Source of the DNA: JBAXQQ01 sp037131695
Lineage (GTDB): Bacteria > Armatimonadota > Hebobacteria > CAIYQO01
Length of the DNA: 63,177 nucleotides
Assembly (NCBI GenBank): GCA_964638715.1
Contig: CAZWZF010000024.1
Coordinates: 1 to 63,177 of the forward strand
Direction of reading: 5' to 3'
Shown here: positions 8,737 to 17,137 of the stretch, piece after piece
Numbering within the stretch: the stretch's first letter is position 1
Layout: each line of letters begins with the position of its first letter
The notes under the pieces: model-generated
What the model saw: the letters and a program-made list of their open reading frames with translations, nothing else
What the model was told of the DNA's origin: nothing
The model's database searches: none
Translations under genes and position numbers: made by a program

Positions 8737-10131
8737 ATGAATAATGTGATGCAGGCGAAAACCATGTGTGCTGGTGCCGCGCTGTCGGATATTACGCCGG
8801 TTATGGGCATACAGATTGCTGGTGATATTGGCCGTTATCGGCCGGTGGAAGAAATTCGCGATCCGTTATATGCCCGGGCATTGGTGATTGAAACCGATGG
8901 CAAGCGGGTCTGCTGGCTTTCACTGGATATTTTACTTATTTCGCGAAAGTGGACAAATATCATCAAGTGTCAGGCCGCGGAACGTTATGGGTTAGATCCG
9001 GATGCAGTTATGGTACACACCGTGCAAAACCATGCGGCGCCATCTGTCGGGCATTTTTTCGTTTTCAATGAAGACGACTGGTCTCTTTTCCCCAAGGAAT
9101 ATCCGTGGTTGCTGGGTGGCGATGACCGCTACAATCCTGTTGTTATAAATGGGGTAATGGATGCTATTGGCAAAGCCATAGCAGACATACAGCCAGTGAC
9201 TGTTGAAATTGGCCGTGGTGTTGATGGACGTGTTGCTTTTAATCGAAGGTTTATTATGCGCGATGGCACCGGTCGAACACACCCGACCCCATGCGACCCA
9301 AACATTCTGTATTGTGAAGGCCCTGTTGACCCGGAAGTGGGGGTTATTACCTTCACCGCAGAAAACGGCCGGGTACTGGCTGCTGTATTGCACCATACCT
9401 GCCATCCTGTTCACGGATACCCCGAACGCTGGATATCGGCAGGTTGGCCGACTGCCTGGTGTGATGGCGTTCGCGGCATATTGGGAGACGATTGCGTAAC
9501 CATGGTCGTTAACGGTTTTTGCGGCAATATACATCAGCGCAACCATTTGGATCCAAATTACGTTGATGATTATAAAGATATGGGACGGAAATTAACAGAA
9601 ACAGCTTCATCAGTGCTAAAGCAGATGGTACCCATGGATTCACCCATGCTGGATTGGAAAGTACAGTCGCTGCAGATTCCTTTGTGCATGCCGACCGATG
9701 AAGAATTAGCAGATGCGCGGAACCTGCTGAAAGAATATCCAGAACCTATGTGGACTGATGAAAGCAGGACTGCGGTAGCATGGGATTGGGTTTATGCTGT
9801 CAACAGGATTGATCTTGCTGAAAATGTTAATAGAACACCATTTTTTGATTATCCGATTCAAGTGTTTCGCTTGGGTAATACAGCATTAGTTTCTGTGCCG
9901 GGTGAGCCATTCGTAGAAGAACAGCTTCGCATAAAACTTGCTTCTCCAGCGGCTTTCACCTTTACTGCACATATGTCAACTACCTATGTGGGTTATCTGC
10001 CTACTCTCGAAGCTTTTCAGCACGGTGGTTACGAAACCCGTACCGGCGCAGGTTCAAAATTAACTACTGAAGCCTTAACGATGGTTGGCGATGCCGTCAT
10101 CGCAATGCTGAAAAAACTTTTTGTTGTCTGA
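8737..10131 (+). CDS. Neutral/alkaline non-lysosomal ceramidase-like N-terminal domain protein
   Basis: The 464-residue product matches the stand-alone N-terminal ceramidase-like family (PF04734-type) common in Planctomycetota and Armatimonadota. The features seen are the opening AGAALSDITPVMG, the segment DPLYARALVIETDGKRVCWL, the metal-ligand type segment HHTCHPVHGYPERW, and VVNGFCGNIHQRNH, which corresponds to the NGxxGNI active-site region. There is no signal peptide, so it is probably cytoplasmic and unlikely to be a true ceramidase. In these phyla such proteins sit with sugar-degradation genes. AGGTG lies upstream of the start. It is the first of four closely spaced plus-strand genes, the next starting 23 bases after its stop. 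The reaction is unknown; hydrolysis of an amide or ester in a glycan- or lipid-derived substrate is inference. Confidence 0.8.
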   Translation: MNNVMQAKTMCAGAALSDITPVMGIQIAGDIGRYRPVEEIRDPLYARALVIETDGKRVCWLSLDILLISRKWTNIIKCQAAERYGLDPDAVMVHTVQNHAAPSVGHFFVFNEDDWSLFPKEYPWLLGGDDRYNPVVINGVMDAIGKAIADIQPVTVEIGRGVDGRVAFNRRFIMRDGTGRTHPTPCDPNILYCEGPVDPEVGVITFTAENGRVLAAVLHHTCHPVHGYPERWISAGWPTAWCDGVRGILGDDCVTMVVNGFCGNIHQRNHLDPNYVDDYKDMGRKLTETASSVLKQMVPMDSPMLDWKVQSLQIPLCMPTDEELADARNLLKEYPEPMWTDESRTAVAWDWVYAVNRIDLAENVNRTPFFDYPIQVFRLGNTALVSVPGEPFVEEQLRIKLASPAAFTFTAHMSTTYVGYLPTLEAFQHGGYETRTGAGSKLTTEALTMVGDAVIAMLKKLFVV

Positions 10132-10154
10132 CCATTAATAAGGAGACATCAACC

Positions 10155-11288
10155 ATGATAACACCACGAGAGAACCTGTTGAAAATATTTCGGCATGAGA
10201 CGCCGGATTGGCTTCCTGTAACAGGACATTGCGATCCATACAACCAGCCCAGTCGTGAAGGCATGGATGCTGAATTAGCGGCTGCACTTGGCGATGTGCA
10301 TTGGGGAGACACCGCCACTGTTACATTTTCGCGTTATCTCGGTCTGGATATCATGGACTGGTATGGTATGCCGGTGCGTATCTCGCGGCGAAATGTGGTT
10401 ATAGAATCTGTTTCGGATGGTGATGCTACCACCAATGTATGGCATACTCCGTATGGCGACCTTAGTGAAACTATCAAAATCTGTCGCGATCCTACCGGTG
10501 CTGTATCCAGCAACTGGTCTGAACATTTAGTTAAAGGACCGGAAGACCTTCCCGCCTTCGCGTCAATTTTTGAGGACGAAGTTATTGAGGCGGATCCTGA
10601 TGGTATTGTCAGAGCAAGTGAACGGAGAAAACTTATCGGTGATGATGGCCTGGTACTGGCACCTATGGACGGAACGCCATTGGGACAGATGTTTCGCATT
10701 TATTCGGGTGTTGCCGCACTGGCATATCTTTGGGAAGATGCTCCAGATGCCTTGCAATATTGCTTTAAGGTGATGGAATCAAACTATTTGAAACGATTAA
10801 AGATTGGTGTCCAATCCGATATTGATGTAATTGTTGGCGTTGATGACACCTCGACAACGGCAATTTCACCGGCTATGTTTGAAGCGTGCAACCTAGCGTT
10901 GACTGATGAACGTGCCAATGCCGCACATGCCGCCGGAAAACTCTATTTTCATCACTCCTGCGGATTAATTCGTGATTTACTGCCGTTATACCGGCGCACA
11001 AAGATGGATGCCGTTCATGCTTTCACCACACCGCCAGTAGGCAATGTCACCGTCGCTGAAGGCCGCAAGGCATTGGGCAACCGCATCACAATTATCGCCA
11101 GTGTTGACCAACTGGCAGGCCCAATGATTGATAGAACGGCGGTGCGCGAGAATATTCAGCAGATGATTAAGGAAGCGGCACCATGGGACCATTTTATTCT
11201 GGGTGTAGCGGGGTATCCAAACCGTACAATGGAACAGACAAAATTTGTGGTAGAATGCTGTCGTGAAATTGGTGGCAACAGGAAATGA
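10155..11288 (+). CDS. Uroporphyrinogen decarboxylase/MtaA-type family protein
   Basis: The 377-residue product begins MITPRENLLKIFRHETPDWL, the standard opening of the UroD-like family in which most members are corrinoid methyltransferases or unassigned proteins, not haem enzymes. FHHSCGLIRDLLPLY near residue 258 corresponds to the H-x-C zinc-site region of MtaA/CmuA-type methyltransferases. IIASVDQLAG and PWDHFILGVAGYPNRTM fit the C-terminal half of the barrel. AAGGAG precedes the start. It sits between the ceramidase-like gene and the glycyl radical enzyme gene, so a catabolic role is likelier than tetrapyrrole synthesis; no other haem genes are nearby. No corrinoid protein is encoded adjacent to it. 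Family assignment is firm; substrate is unknown. Confidence 0.82.
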   Translation: MITPRENLLKIFRHETPDWLPVTGHCDPYNQPSREGMDAELAAALGDVHWGDTATVTFSRYLGLDIMDWYGMPVRISRRNVVIESVSDGDATTNVWHTPYGDLSETIKICRDPTGAVSSNWSEHLVKGPEDLPAFASIFEDEVIEADPDGIVRASERRKLIGDDGLVLAPMDGTPLGQMFRIYSGVAALAYLWEDAPDALQYCFKVMESNYLKRLKIGVQSDIDVIVGVDDTSTTAISPAMFEACNLALTDERANAAHAAGKLYFHHSCGLIRDLLPLYRRTKMDAVHAFTTPPVGNVTVAEGRKALGNRITIIASVDQLAGPMIDRTAVRENIQQMIKEAAPWDHFILGVAGYPNRTMEQTKFVVECCREIGGNRK

Positions 11289-11375
11289 AATTTAGTTTTC
11301 AGTTTTCAGATTTCGGTTTTTAGAATGGATTGTGAAAGTCCAACGTGATAACATTCCCGGTTATGGGAGAATATT

Positions 11376-13652
11376 ATGAATGATACAATTAATTCTCATG
11401 CTACTTTAACACCGCGGGTACAACATCTGCGTGATCGTTTAACGGCAAATATTGGCGTTTTGGAAGGTGTTGCTAATAATACATCTTTATCACCGGATTA
11501 TTTGGGACGTGAGCCGTTTCATGCTGCATGGATGCTACATGAAGGTGATTCCTTTGAAGTCAGGCTTGCCCATGCCCAGGCGGTGTGGCGTGCTTCGGTG
11601 CAACCACAACTTTTGCCCGGGCAATTAGTAATTGGCACCCCGCCGCCGCATGTGGTAATAGCCTACCCAACTGGTGTTTTTAGTTGGAATTTCGTTTTGG
11701 ATACATCTCTGGCGGAGAAGCATCCAGAAACTACTGAGGTGTTTGAATACTGGCAAAACTGGCTGGCTAATCGACCAGGACCGCAATTGCCGGCAGATAT
11801 GAATAACCCATCTTTGTCGGATGTATTATGGGTAACTGGTATTTGCTGTCATTCTACTCAGGATTATTGGCTGGCATTGTCCGGCGGATTAACTGGTTTA
11901 CGCGAAAAAGTTAAGCAGGCTCGATTGCTGCACCCGGAATCGAATAATTGGTATAGCGCATTGGAAATTGCCATTGATGGTGTATCGCAATATATCCTTG
12001 CGCATGCCAATGCTATAGAGAAAGCCGCTGAAACCGCAGAAAATAATCAAGCAGTAGAATGGCTAAAGATTGCCACTAATTGCCGGCACATAGCAGAAAA
12101 AGCGCCAGAAACTTTCCTGCAGGCGGTGCAGTTATTCTACTTCCTATTTACGCTCAATGGTCACGATTCTCCCGGTCGTATGGATCAGTATTTATGGCCG
12201 CATTTACAGCGAGATTTAGAATCAGGCAACCTTACAATTGATGAAGCGCAGGAAATAGTTGATTGCCTGTATTTAAAGTTAGCCGAACATATCTGTTATG
12301 GCGCCACCCTGGGCGGGCAATTGCCTGAAGGCGGTGATGCCACTAATACCTTAACCTGGCTTTCATTAAACAGCATCCAGCGACTTCGCCTGCTGTCGCC
12401 AAGAACGGCATTGCGTTGGCACAAAGATATTCCTGATGAATTATTTCAGGCAACCGTAAACAGTATTGCCAGCGGTGCAACCTATCCAACCTTGGTAAAT
12501 GATGATGTGGTGGTACCGGCGATGGTCCGCCGTGGGGCAACTGACTCAGATGCGCGGGATTATACTTTTTGTGGGTGCGGTCAGGTTACCCCATCCGGCA
12601 GAGCGTATGGCGGCTATGAAGATATTATTCTGAATGCGGCAAAACCTTTAACTTACGCATTGCATAACGGTAAAGATGAACGATCTGGAGATCAAATGGG
12701 TCCGCAAACCGGTGCCAATAATTTTTTTAAGACTTTCGAAGAGTTTGAAGAAGCGGTTTGGATACAATGCCAGTATTTATTGAAAATTGGCATTGATGCG
12801 ACAAATAGTTGGCGGTTATGGGGTGCGAAACATGTTCCGGATTTTTTGCGTTCATTAGTGACTCATTCTTGTGTAGAAAAAGGGCTTGATTGGCGTGCGG
12901 GTGGTGCCGATTATCACGAAGGCATGGTTGATGTGGTGGGATTGTCTATCTTGACAGATTCGCTGATGGTGATTAAACAAGTGGTTTTTGAAGAAGAACT
13001 ACTGACATTATCAGACCTTAGTGATATTCTGGATAGCAATTGGATCGGGTCGGAAGATTGGCGGAATATTTGTCTTAACCGAATACCGAAATTTGGCAAT
13101 GAAAATGCTGAAGCTGATGCCATGGCAGTGAAATGGTTGGCACGACTAAATGAGTGGTTATTCGAACAGAAAACCGCTTTTGGCGGCCCGTACGGATTGG
13201 ATATTATCGGTTGGTCTGGTGCGGTTTATTTAGGTGCGGTTACCGGTGCCACCCCGGATGGCCGATGTGCTGGTGATGCCCTGGCCGACAGTGCCGGTCC
13301 GGCGCAAGGCCGCGATAAATCAGGAGTTACCGCAATGCTGAATTCCATGTTGAAATTGCCAATGGGTGATGCTCATGGGCCATTGGCGTTAAATCTGCGA
13401 GTACCAGCCAATATTATGAATACCCCGGATGCTGTTAAAAAGTTGGCAGCGTTGCTGCGCGGATACATGATACGCGGTGGTCAACAGGTACAGGTGACTG
13501 TTGCCGATACCGCGGAAATGCGTGCCGCTCAGAGCAATCCTGCTCAACACCGCGATTTGATAGTCCGTGTCGGCGGTTTTAGTGCTTACTTTGTAGAATT
13601 GGAAAAAAGATTCCAGGACGATATGATTAGACGGACAGAACATGGGGTGTAG
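11376..13652 (+). CDS. Glycyl radical enzyme of the pyruvate formate-lyase family, substrate unknown
   Basis: The 758-residue length is typical for the family. The C-terminus has RVGGFSAYF, in which Gly734 would carry the radical. The active-site loop reads YTFCGCGQV (Cys399 and Cys401). Cys401 aligns with the Cys of the GCxE motif of dehydratase and lyase members, but the following acidic residue is Gln403, and the CC pair of true pyruvate formate-lyase is absent. It therefore is not a standard PFL nor a standard GCxE eliminase. Glycyl radical enzymes need a radical SAM activase; none is visible in the window. The neighbours (UroD-like, ceramidase-like, heparinase-like) suggest anaerobic catabolism of a glycan-derived compound. 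GGGAGA lies before the start. Family confidence is high; reaction unknown. Confidence 0.9.
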   Translation: MNDTINSHATLTPRVQHLRDRLTANIGVLEGVANNTSLSPDYLGREPFHAAWMLHEGDSFEVRLAHAQAVWRASVQPQLLPGQLVIGTPPPHVVIAYPTGVFSWNFVLDTSLAEKHPETTEVFEYWQNWLANRPGPQLPADMNNPSLSDVLWVTGICCHSTQDYWLALSGGLTGLREKVKQARLLHPESNNWYSALEIAIDGVSQYILAHANAIEKAAETAENNQAVEWLKIATNCRHIAEKAPETFLQAVQLFYFLFTLNGHDSPGRMDQYLWPHLQRDLESGNLTIDEAQEIVDCLYLKLAEHICYGATLGGQLPEGGDATNTLTWLSLNSIQRLRLLSPRTALRWHKDIPDELFQATVNSIASGATYPTLVNDDVVVPAMVRRGATDSDARDYTFCGCGQVTPSGRAYGGYEDIILNAAKPLTYALHNGKDERSGDQMGPQTGANNFFKTFEEFEEAVWIQCQYLLKIGIDATNSWRLWGAKHVPDFLRSLVTHSCVEKGLDWRAGGADYHEGMVDVVGLSILTDSLMVIKQVVFEEELLTLSDLSDILDSNWIGSEDWRNICLNRIPKFGNENAEADAMAVKWLARLNEWLFEQKTAFGGPYGLDIIGWSGAVYLGAVTGATPDGRCAGDALADSAGPAQGRDKSGVTAMLNSMLKLPMGDAHGPLALNLRVPANIMNTPDAVKKLAALLRGYMIRGGQQVQVTVADTAEMRAAQSNPAQHRDLIVRVGGFSAYFVELEKRFQDDMIRRTEHGV

Positions 13653-13758
13653 AACTATTTATTTGTTTTTATAAATAGCAATTTATCTTGCATGAGTTAA
13701 GATTAATCAGTACAATTTGTGTATACCGGAATACACAAAAGAACTCACAGGTGGTTTT

Positions 13759-15984
13759 ATGAATAGCAGATTGTTGATACCAGATTATTTTACGCTTTGC
13801 CGCAAGTTTGCAGAGCCGCAGGGACAAATGGCGGAATTATTGGCGCGATTTCGAAATCGGTTGAACAGCGATGCTGAATTTCGCCGGGGGAATATATTCC
13901 TGCTGGCGCTGCTGGGTGAGGAAGAAGCGGTGGTGGAAGCACGGCAGATTGTATTGGAAACGTCGAAAAGCTTTTTAACACGCGGTGCAGAGGATGGCAG
14001 CATTGAACATCATACCTGGTGTGCCGCGCCTACTCCGATGCGCATGGCGGTTTATTATACCTGGCTGGCTCCTTTTGCCAACTGGACAGCGCAAGAATCG
14101 GCAGATATTGCCGGCGGTTTGCTGCATTTCTGTTACGAACATCCGGTGAATGTAATGCGAAGCCGTACTCCCGGCGGACATAATCAGGCACATTCGATGG
14201 CGCTGACCTGTGCTGTCGTCGGTGCCGCTTTTGCCGATATGCCTGCCGTTGCCGACCGGGCGATTGCGTTAAGAGATTATGGCATGGAAAGCGTATATAC
14301 CACCATCGGACTGATGGCGCGGGATGGCTACACCATGGAAGGCTCAACCTATCAATCACACGTTGTTTCACCGCTAATTATGTGGACAGCGGCTTTATTG
14401 TCGCAATTGCAAGGTCAGGATATTTTAAAACAACACTGGCAGCCGTCCGGGGTGACATTGCTGGATTTGCTGCACATGGAATATTTAATGGTAAGTCCCG
14501 GCTTGATGCTGCCGCCATGGGATCATTACGGCTGGCAGCAGCAGGTAAACCTGGCCGCTATTTCTTACTGGGCATTGGTATCCGGGTATGGCGAGGCGCT
14601 GCAGCGTGCCGGCGAGGTGTGGGACCGCGAAAATTATATTGCCTGGGGCAGCGATGACCGCATGTGGACGCTGGTCTACTGGCCGGATGGCGATATTATA
14701 GAAAAGATAGAAACGCCGCTAAGTGGATGGTCATTACCGCAAACTGGTGCGACAATCGATCATACCGCGACGAAATCGCGGGTTATGCTGGTATGGGATG
14801 GATGTGCTGGCAATTTGCAGGGGTTGGGACGGTCGCAAACCGACCCGAACAATCTTATTTATGAAGTAAATGGTGTGCCAATATTTGGCGATGGAATTAC
14901 CGGGCCAGGTGCGCATGTAACAGATAAAACCATTGAAGAAATAACCGCGCCACTGACAGCAGATGAACGCCGGTTAATATCAGAACAATATGGCAATCTT
15001 GAAAATTGGGCAAATGGTGTGCAGTCAGGATTTATCGGCGCGTCAAACGCGGTGATTATTGATGGCGAAGATGCATACTTCCAACGCACCGTGCAATCAG
15101 GACATCTGGTGAATGAGTTGCGTCAATCAAAACTGCATTGCGTCACCGGTGAAGCGGTGGATTTGTATCGGCCGCGATATGACATTACCCGCGCGCGCCG
15201 CACCGTGGCGGTCAGCGAGTCTGGACTGGTATGGTCGGTTGATGACTATCGCGCAGACAGCACACATGATTTTAGCTGGCGTTTGCACCTGCGTCAGGAT
15301 GTAAGCTGGGGTGAAAATTGCCTGCAGGTGAATACCCCGGAAGGTGCTGATGTGACAATGGCATGGCTGCCGGGACCTACGGTTTCATTTACCGTTGTTC
15401 CGGGTTACCCGGCGCAGAAAATGTCATGGCCGGACGATGGCAGCACCCGTCTTGAACTCGGGACATCCGGGATGATAGCGCAATTCGTCGTTTGCTGGCT
15501 GCCAAAGGCAGTTGAGCAATTGAAAGTAGTGCAGATTACCCCGCGAAGCTGGTACGCCAGTTGGGCAGGGGGGGAAGAAACTTTCACTTTGCCGGATGGT
15601 GTCGATAATCCGGTAATATCTGCACCGCATACCCCGGAAAGTGTTGATGACCTTGATAACAAACCATTTGCACTGCTGTTTGAAACGTCTGATATTTTGC
15701 TGGCAAACCTGCAAAATCCGCACCCTGATGATTGGCGCAGAACATGCACAGCTATGCAGACCCTGATATCACGTGAATCTATTGATGCCTTGCCAATGAT
15801 TCAAAAATTGCTGGTCGACCCGGCGCAGCGTTACCAGGTACATTCCGTCGCTGCCTGGTGCCTGGGCAGAATGGCATACTTGCCGGCATTGGAAGATTTG
15901 CGGGTAATGTCGCATTGTCCGGAAGTTAACACCGCACTGCGCGCTGGATGGGGTGTCGAAAGAATATTGGATAGGCAGAAATAA
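13759..15984 (+). CDS. Heparinase II/III-like or alginate lyase-like polysaccharide lyase with a HEAT-like tail
   Basis: I choose ATG 13759 because AGGTGG stands just before it; an in-frame ATG at 13717 has no such site. The 741-residue product has an alpha/alpha-toroid-type N-terminal half (IEHHTWCAAPTPMRMA, ARDGYTMEGSTYQSHVVSPL, PPWDHYGWQQQVNLAA) and a beta-sandwich half (NLIYEVNGVPIFGDGITGPG, the typical heparinase II/III sequence order). The last about 80 residues (TMQTLISRESI-like helices, YQVHSVAAWCLGRMAYLPAL) look like HEAT or PBS-lyase repeats, an unusual attachment. There is no signal peptide, so it would act inside the cell on imported oligosaccharides. It closes the four-gene cluster starting at 8737. 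The family call is moderately firm; the polysaccharide is unknown. Confidence 0.75.
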   Translation: MNSRLLIPDYFTLCRKFAEPQGQMAELLARFRNRLNSDAEFRRGNIFLLALLGEEEAVVEARQIVLETSKSFLTRGAEDGSIEHHTWCAAPTPMRMAVYYTWLAPFANWTAQESADIAGGLLHFCYEHPVNVMRSRTPGGHNQAHSMALTCAVVGAAFADMPAVADRAIALRDYGMESVYTTIGLMARDGYTMEGSTYQSHVVSPLIMWTAALLSQLQGQDILKQHWQPSGVTLLDLLHMEYLMVSPGLMLPPWDHYGWQQQVNLAAISYWALVSGYGEALQRAGEVWDRENYIAWGSDDRMWTLVYWPDGDIIEKIETPLSGWSLPQTGATIDHTATKSRVMLVWDGCAGNLQGLGRSQTDPNNLIYEVNGVPIFGDGITGPGAHVTDKTIEEITAPLTADERRLISEQYGNLENWANGVQSGFIGASNAVIIDGEDAYFQRTVQSGHLVNELRQSKLHCVTGEAVDLYRPRYDITRARRTVAVSESGLVWSVDDYRADSTHDFSWRLHLRQDVSWGENCLQVNTPEGADVTMAWLPGPTVSFTVVPGYPAQKMSWPDDGSTRLELGTSGMIAQFVVCWLPKAVEQLKVVQITPRSWYASWAGGEETFTLPDGVDNPVISAPHTPESVDDLDNKPFALLFETSDILLANLQNPHPDDWRRTCTAMQTLISRESIDALPMIQKLLVDPAQRYQVHSVAAWCLGRMAYLPALEDLRVMSHCPEVNTALRAGWGVERILDRQK

Positions 15985-15987
15985 AAT

Positions 15988-16050
15988 TTCACATCGATTA
16001 ATAGGATTAATCAGATTTTTTATCTTTTCAATCCTATTAATCGATGTGAA
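15988..16050. terminator. Perfect 21-bp inverted repeat after the lyase gene, possible terminator
   Basis: Left arm 15988-16008 and right arm 16030-16050 are exact reverse complements, with a 21-base T-rich loop. The arm core is cacatcgattaataggatt. It begins 4 bases after the lyase stop codon. It could fold as a terminator or RNA-stabilising hairpin; the arm composition also resembles the dispersed 'gattaa/ggatt' intergenic repeats of the window. Confidence 0.6.
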
Positions 16051-16124
16051 TTTATAATTATTTCCTGATTTGTGCTGTCCCCGACAATTTCAAACTTTTG
16101 TAGCAGATTTCCGCATTTCAGTGC

Positions 16125-16130
16125 TATAAT
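16125..16130 (+). promoter_or_regulatory. Probable -10 element (TATAAT) very close to the start of the small membrane protein
   Basis: TATAAT at 16125-16130 lies 6 bases before ATG 16137. Transcription would begin at or just upstream of the start codon, so the mRNA may be leaderless; there is no Shine-Dalgarno sequence. No good -35 is seen at 16-18 bases; TTGTAG at 16099 is 20 bases away. Confidence 0.4.
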
Positions 16131-16136
16131 ATAGTT

Positions 16137-16340
16137 ATGAAAATAAATTGGAAAGAAGTATCAAAGTTTTTGTCCGGCGCATTTATGGTTACCTCTTTCG
16201 CAAGCTGGTATTTATCATGGCTTGGTGTTACGGTACCATTTTTAGGAATCTCGTTTACCCCGCATTTTTTATTTTATCGTGGATTCCTTCATTTTGCGTT
16301 GTTTCTTGTTACTTTATACTACGGATTTATAAAAAAATAA
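16137..16340 (+). CDS. Small two-helix membrane protein
   Basis: A 67-residue product that starts MKINWKEVSKFLSGAFMVTS and contains two hydrophobic stretches (about residues 12-32 and 45-63), ending in a charged GFIKK tail. I recall the pattern 'NWKxVSKFLSGA ... PFLG ... ITP ... FYYGFI' from small conserved hypothetical membrane proteins of many bacteria, which is why I accept it despite its length. Function unknown. It ends 39 bases from the convergent acetyltransferase gene's stop. A longer open frame overlaps it in another phase, but lacks recognisable sequence. Confidence 0.6.
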   Translation: MKINWKEVSKFLSGAFMVTSFASWYLSWLGVTVPFLGISFTPHFLFYRGFLHFALFLVTLYYGFIKK

Positions 16341-16378
16341 TATTGTACAGAATGCCGTTCCGGCGTTCCGCTCGAATA

Positions 16379-16912
16379 TTATTTCCGTCCCCGTTTTGGC
16401 AGGTTGCTCAGGGTCGTCAACGGGTCTGCCGGGGCAACGGTGGGGATGTCCAGCACCTGGCAGGTCATGGCGATTTCTGTGCAATTGGTGAATTTTGGAC
16501 AGCGCACGCATTCGTTCCAAACTTTTCGCGGCAGATTGGCGCGGTCAACCTCGGTGAATCCTATCGAGCCAAAAAAGTCGGGACGATAGGTAAGGCAATA
16601 AACGGATGATATACCCAATTCCCGGGCGTCTTCGATACAAGCTGCAATTAATAAACGTCCGTAACCTTTCCGCTGGCATTGTTCCGCCACCGCCACCGCT
16701 TTCACCTCGGCCAGGTTTGCCCAGTCGACATGCAGCGCGGCGGTACCTACCACCTCGTCGCCTTCCAATATAATATGAAAGTCACGGATATTCTCATATA
16801 ACTCATGCAATGCCCGATGCAGCATGGCGTCGCGCTCAGCAAATTGATTAATCAACCGCTGCATGCCCACCACATCAGTAACCCGCGCCCGTCGTAAAAT
16901 ATAATCACTCAT
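16379..16912 (-). CDS. GNAT N-acetyltransferase, ArgA-like (N-acetylglutamate synthase type)
   Basis: The 177-residue GNAT domain starts MSDYILRRARVTDVVGMQRL at 16912. The frame stays open upstream to 17059, but that extension is low-complexity repeat-like sequence and not part of the fold. VKAVAVAEQCQRKGYGRLL is the acetyl-CoA binding motif A (R/Q-x-x-G-x-G/A). The C-terminal YRPDFFGSIGFTEVDRANLP then KVWNECVRCPKFTNCTEIAM resembles the short ArgA-type synthases of bacteria lacking a fused kinase domain; the cysteine cluster is usual for that group. It would make N-acetyl-glutamate for arginine synthesis in the cytoplasm. No arg genes are adjacent, so the substrate remains probable, not proven. 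Confidence 0.75.
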   Translation of the reverse strand: MSDYILRRARVTDVVGMQRLINQFAERDAMLHRALHELYENIRDFHIILEGDEVVGTAALHVDWANLAEVKAVAVAEQCQRKGYGRLLIAACIEDARELGISSVYCLTYRPDFFGSIGFTEVDRANLPRKVWNECVRCPKFTNCTEIAMTCQVLDIPTVAPADPLTTLSNLPKRGRK

Positions 16913-17137
16913 GCAGATATTGTATAAATCGCGGGGGAATAAGTCAAAGAGCGGGAAGAATGATAGTAAATGAATAGCCGGGCTCCCGCCCCTTTCCAAA
17001 CTGTGACTGTATTTTTTAACCTGATTATCTAATACAGCCACCACAAAAATTCTCGACAAAATTCTTCGACTTCAAACGACTTCATCCGACTTCAAAATAC
17101 CTAATCCCTAATTCCTAAGAACCTAACCCCTTTTCCA

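Noticed and set aside
16148..16609. A 153-codon plus-strand frame overlapping the small membrane gene and the acetyltransferase gene
   Set aside because: Its second half is antisense to conserved GNAT sequence and it has no ribosome site. The 67-residue frame at 16137 makes a better protein.
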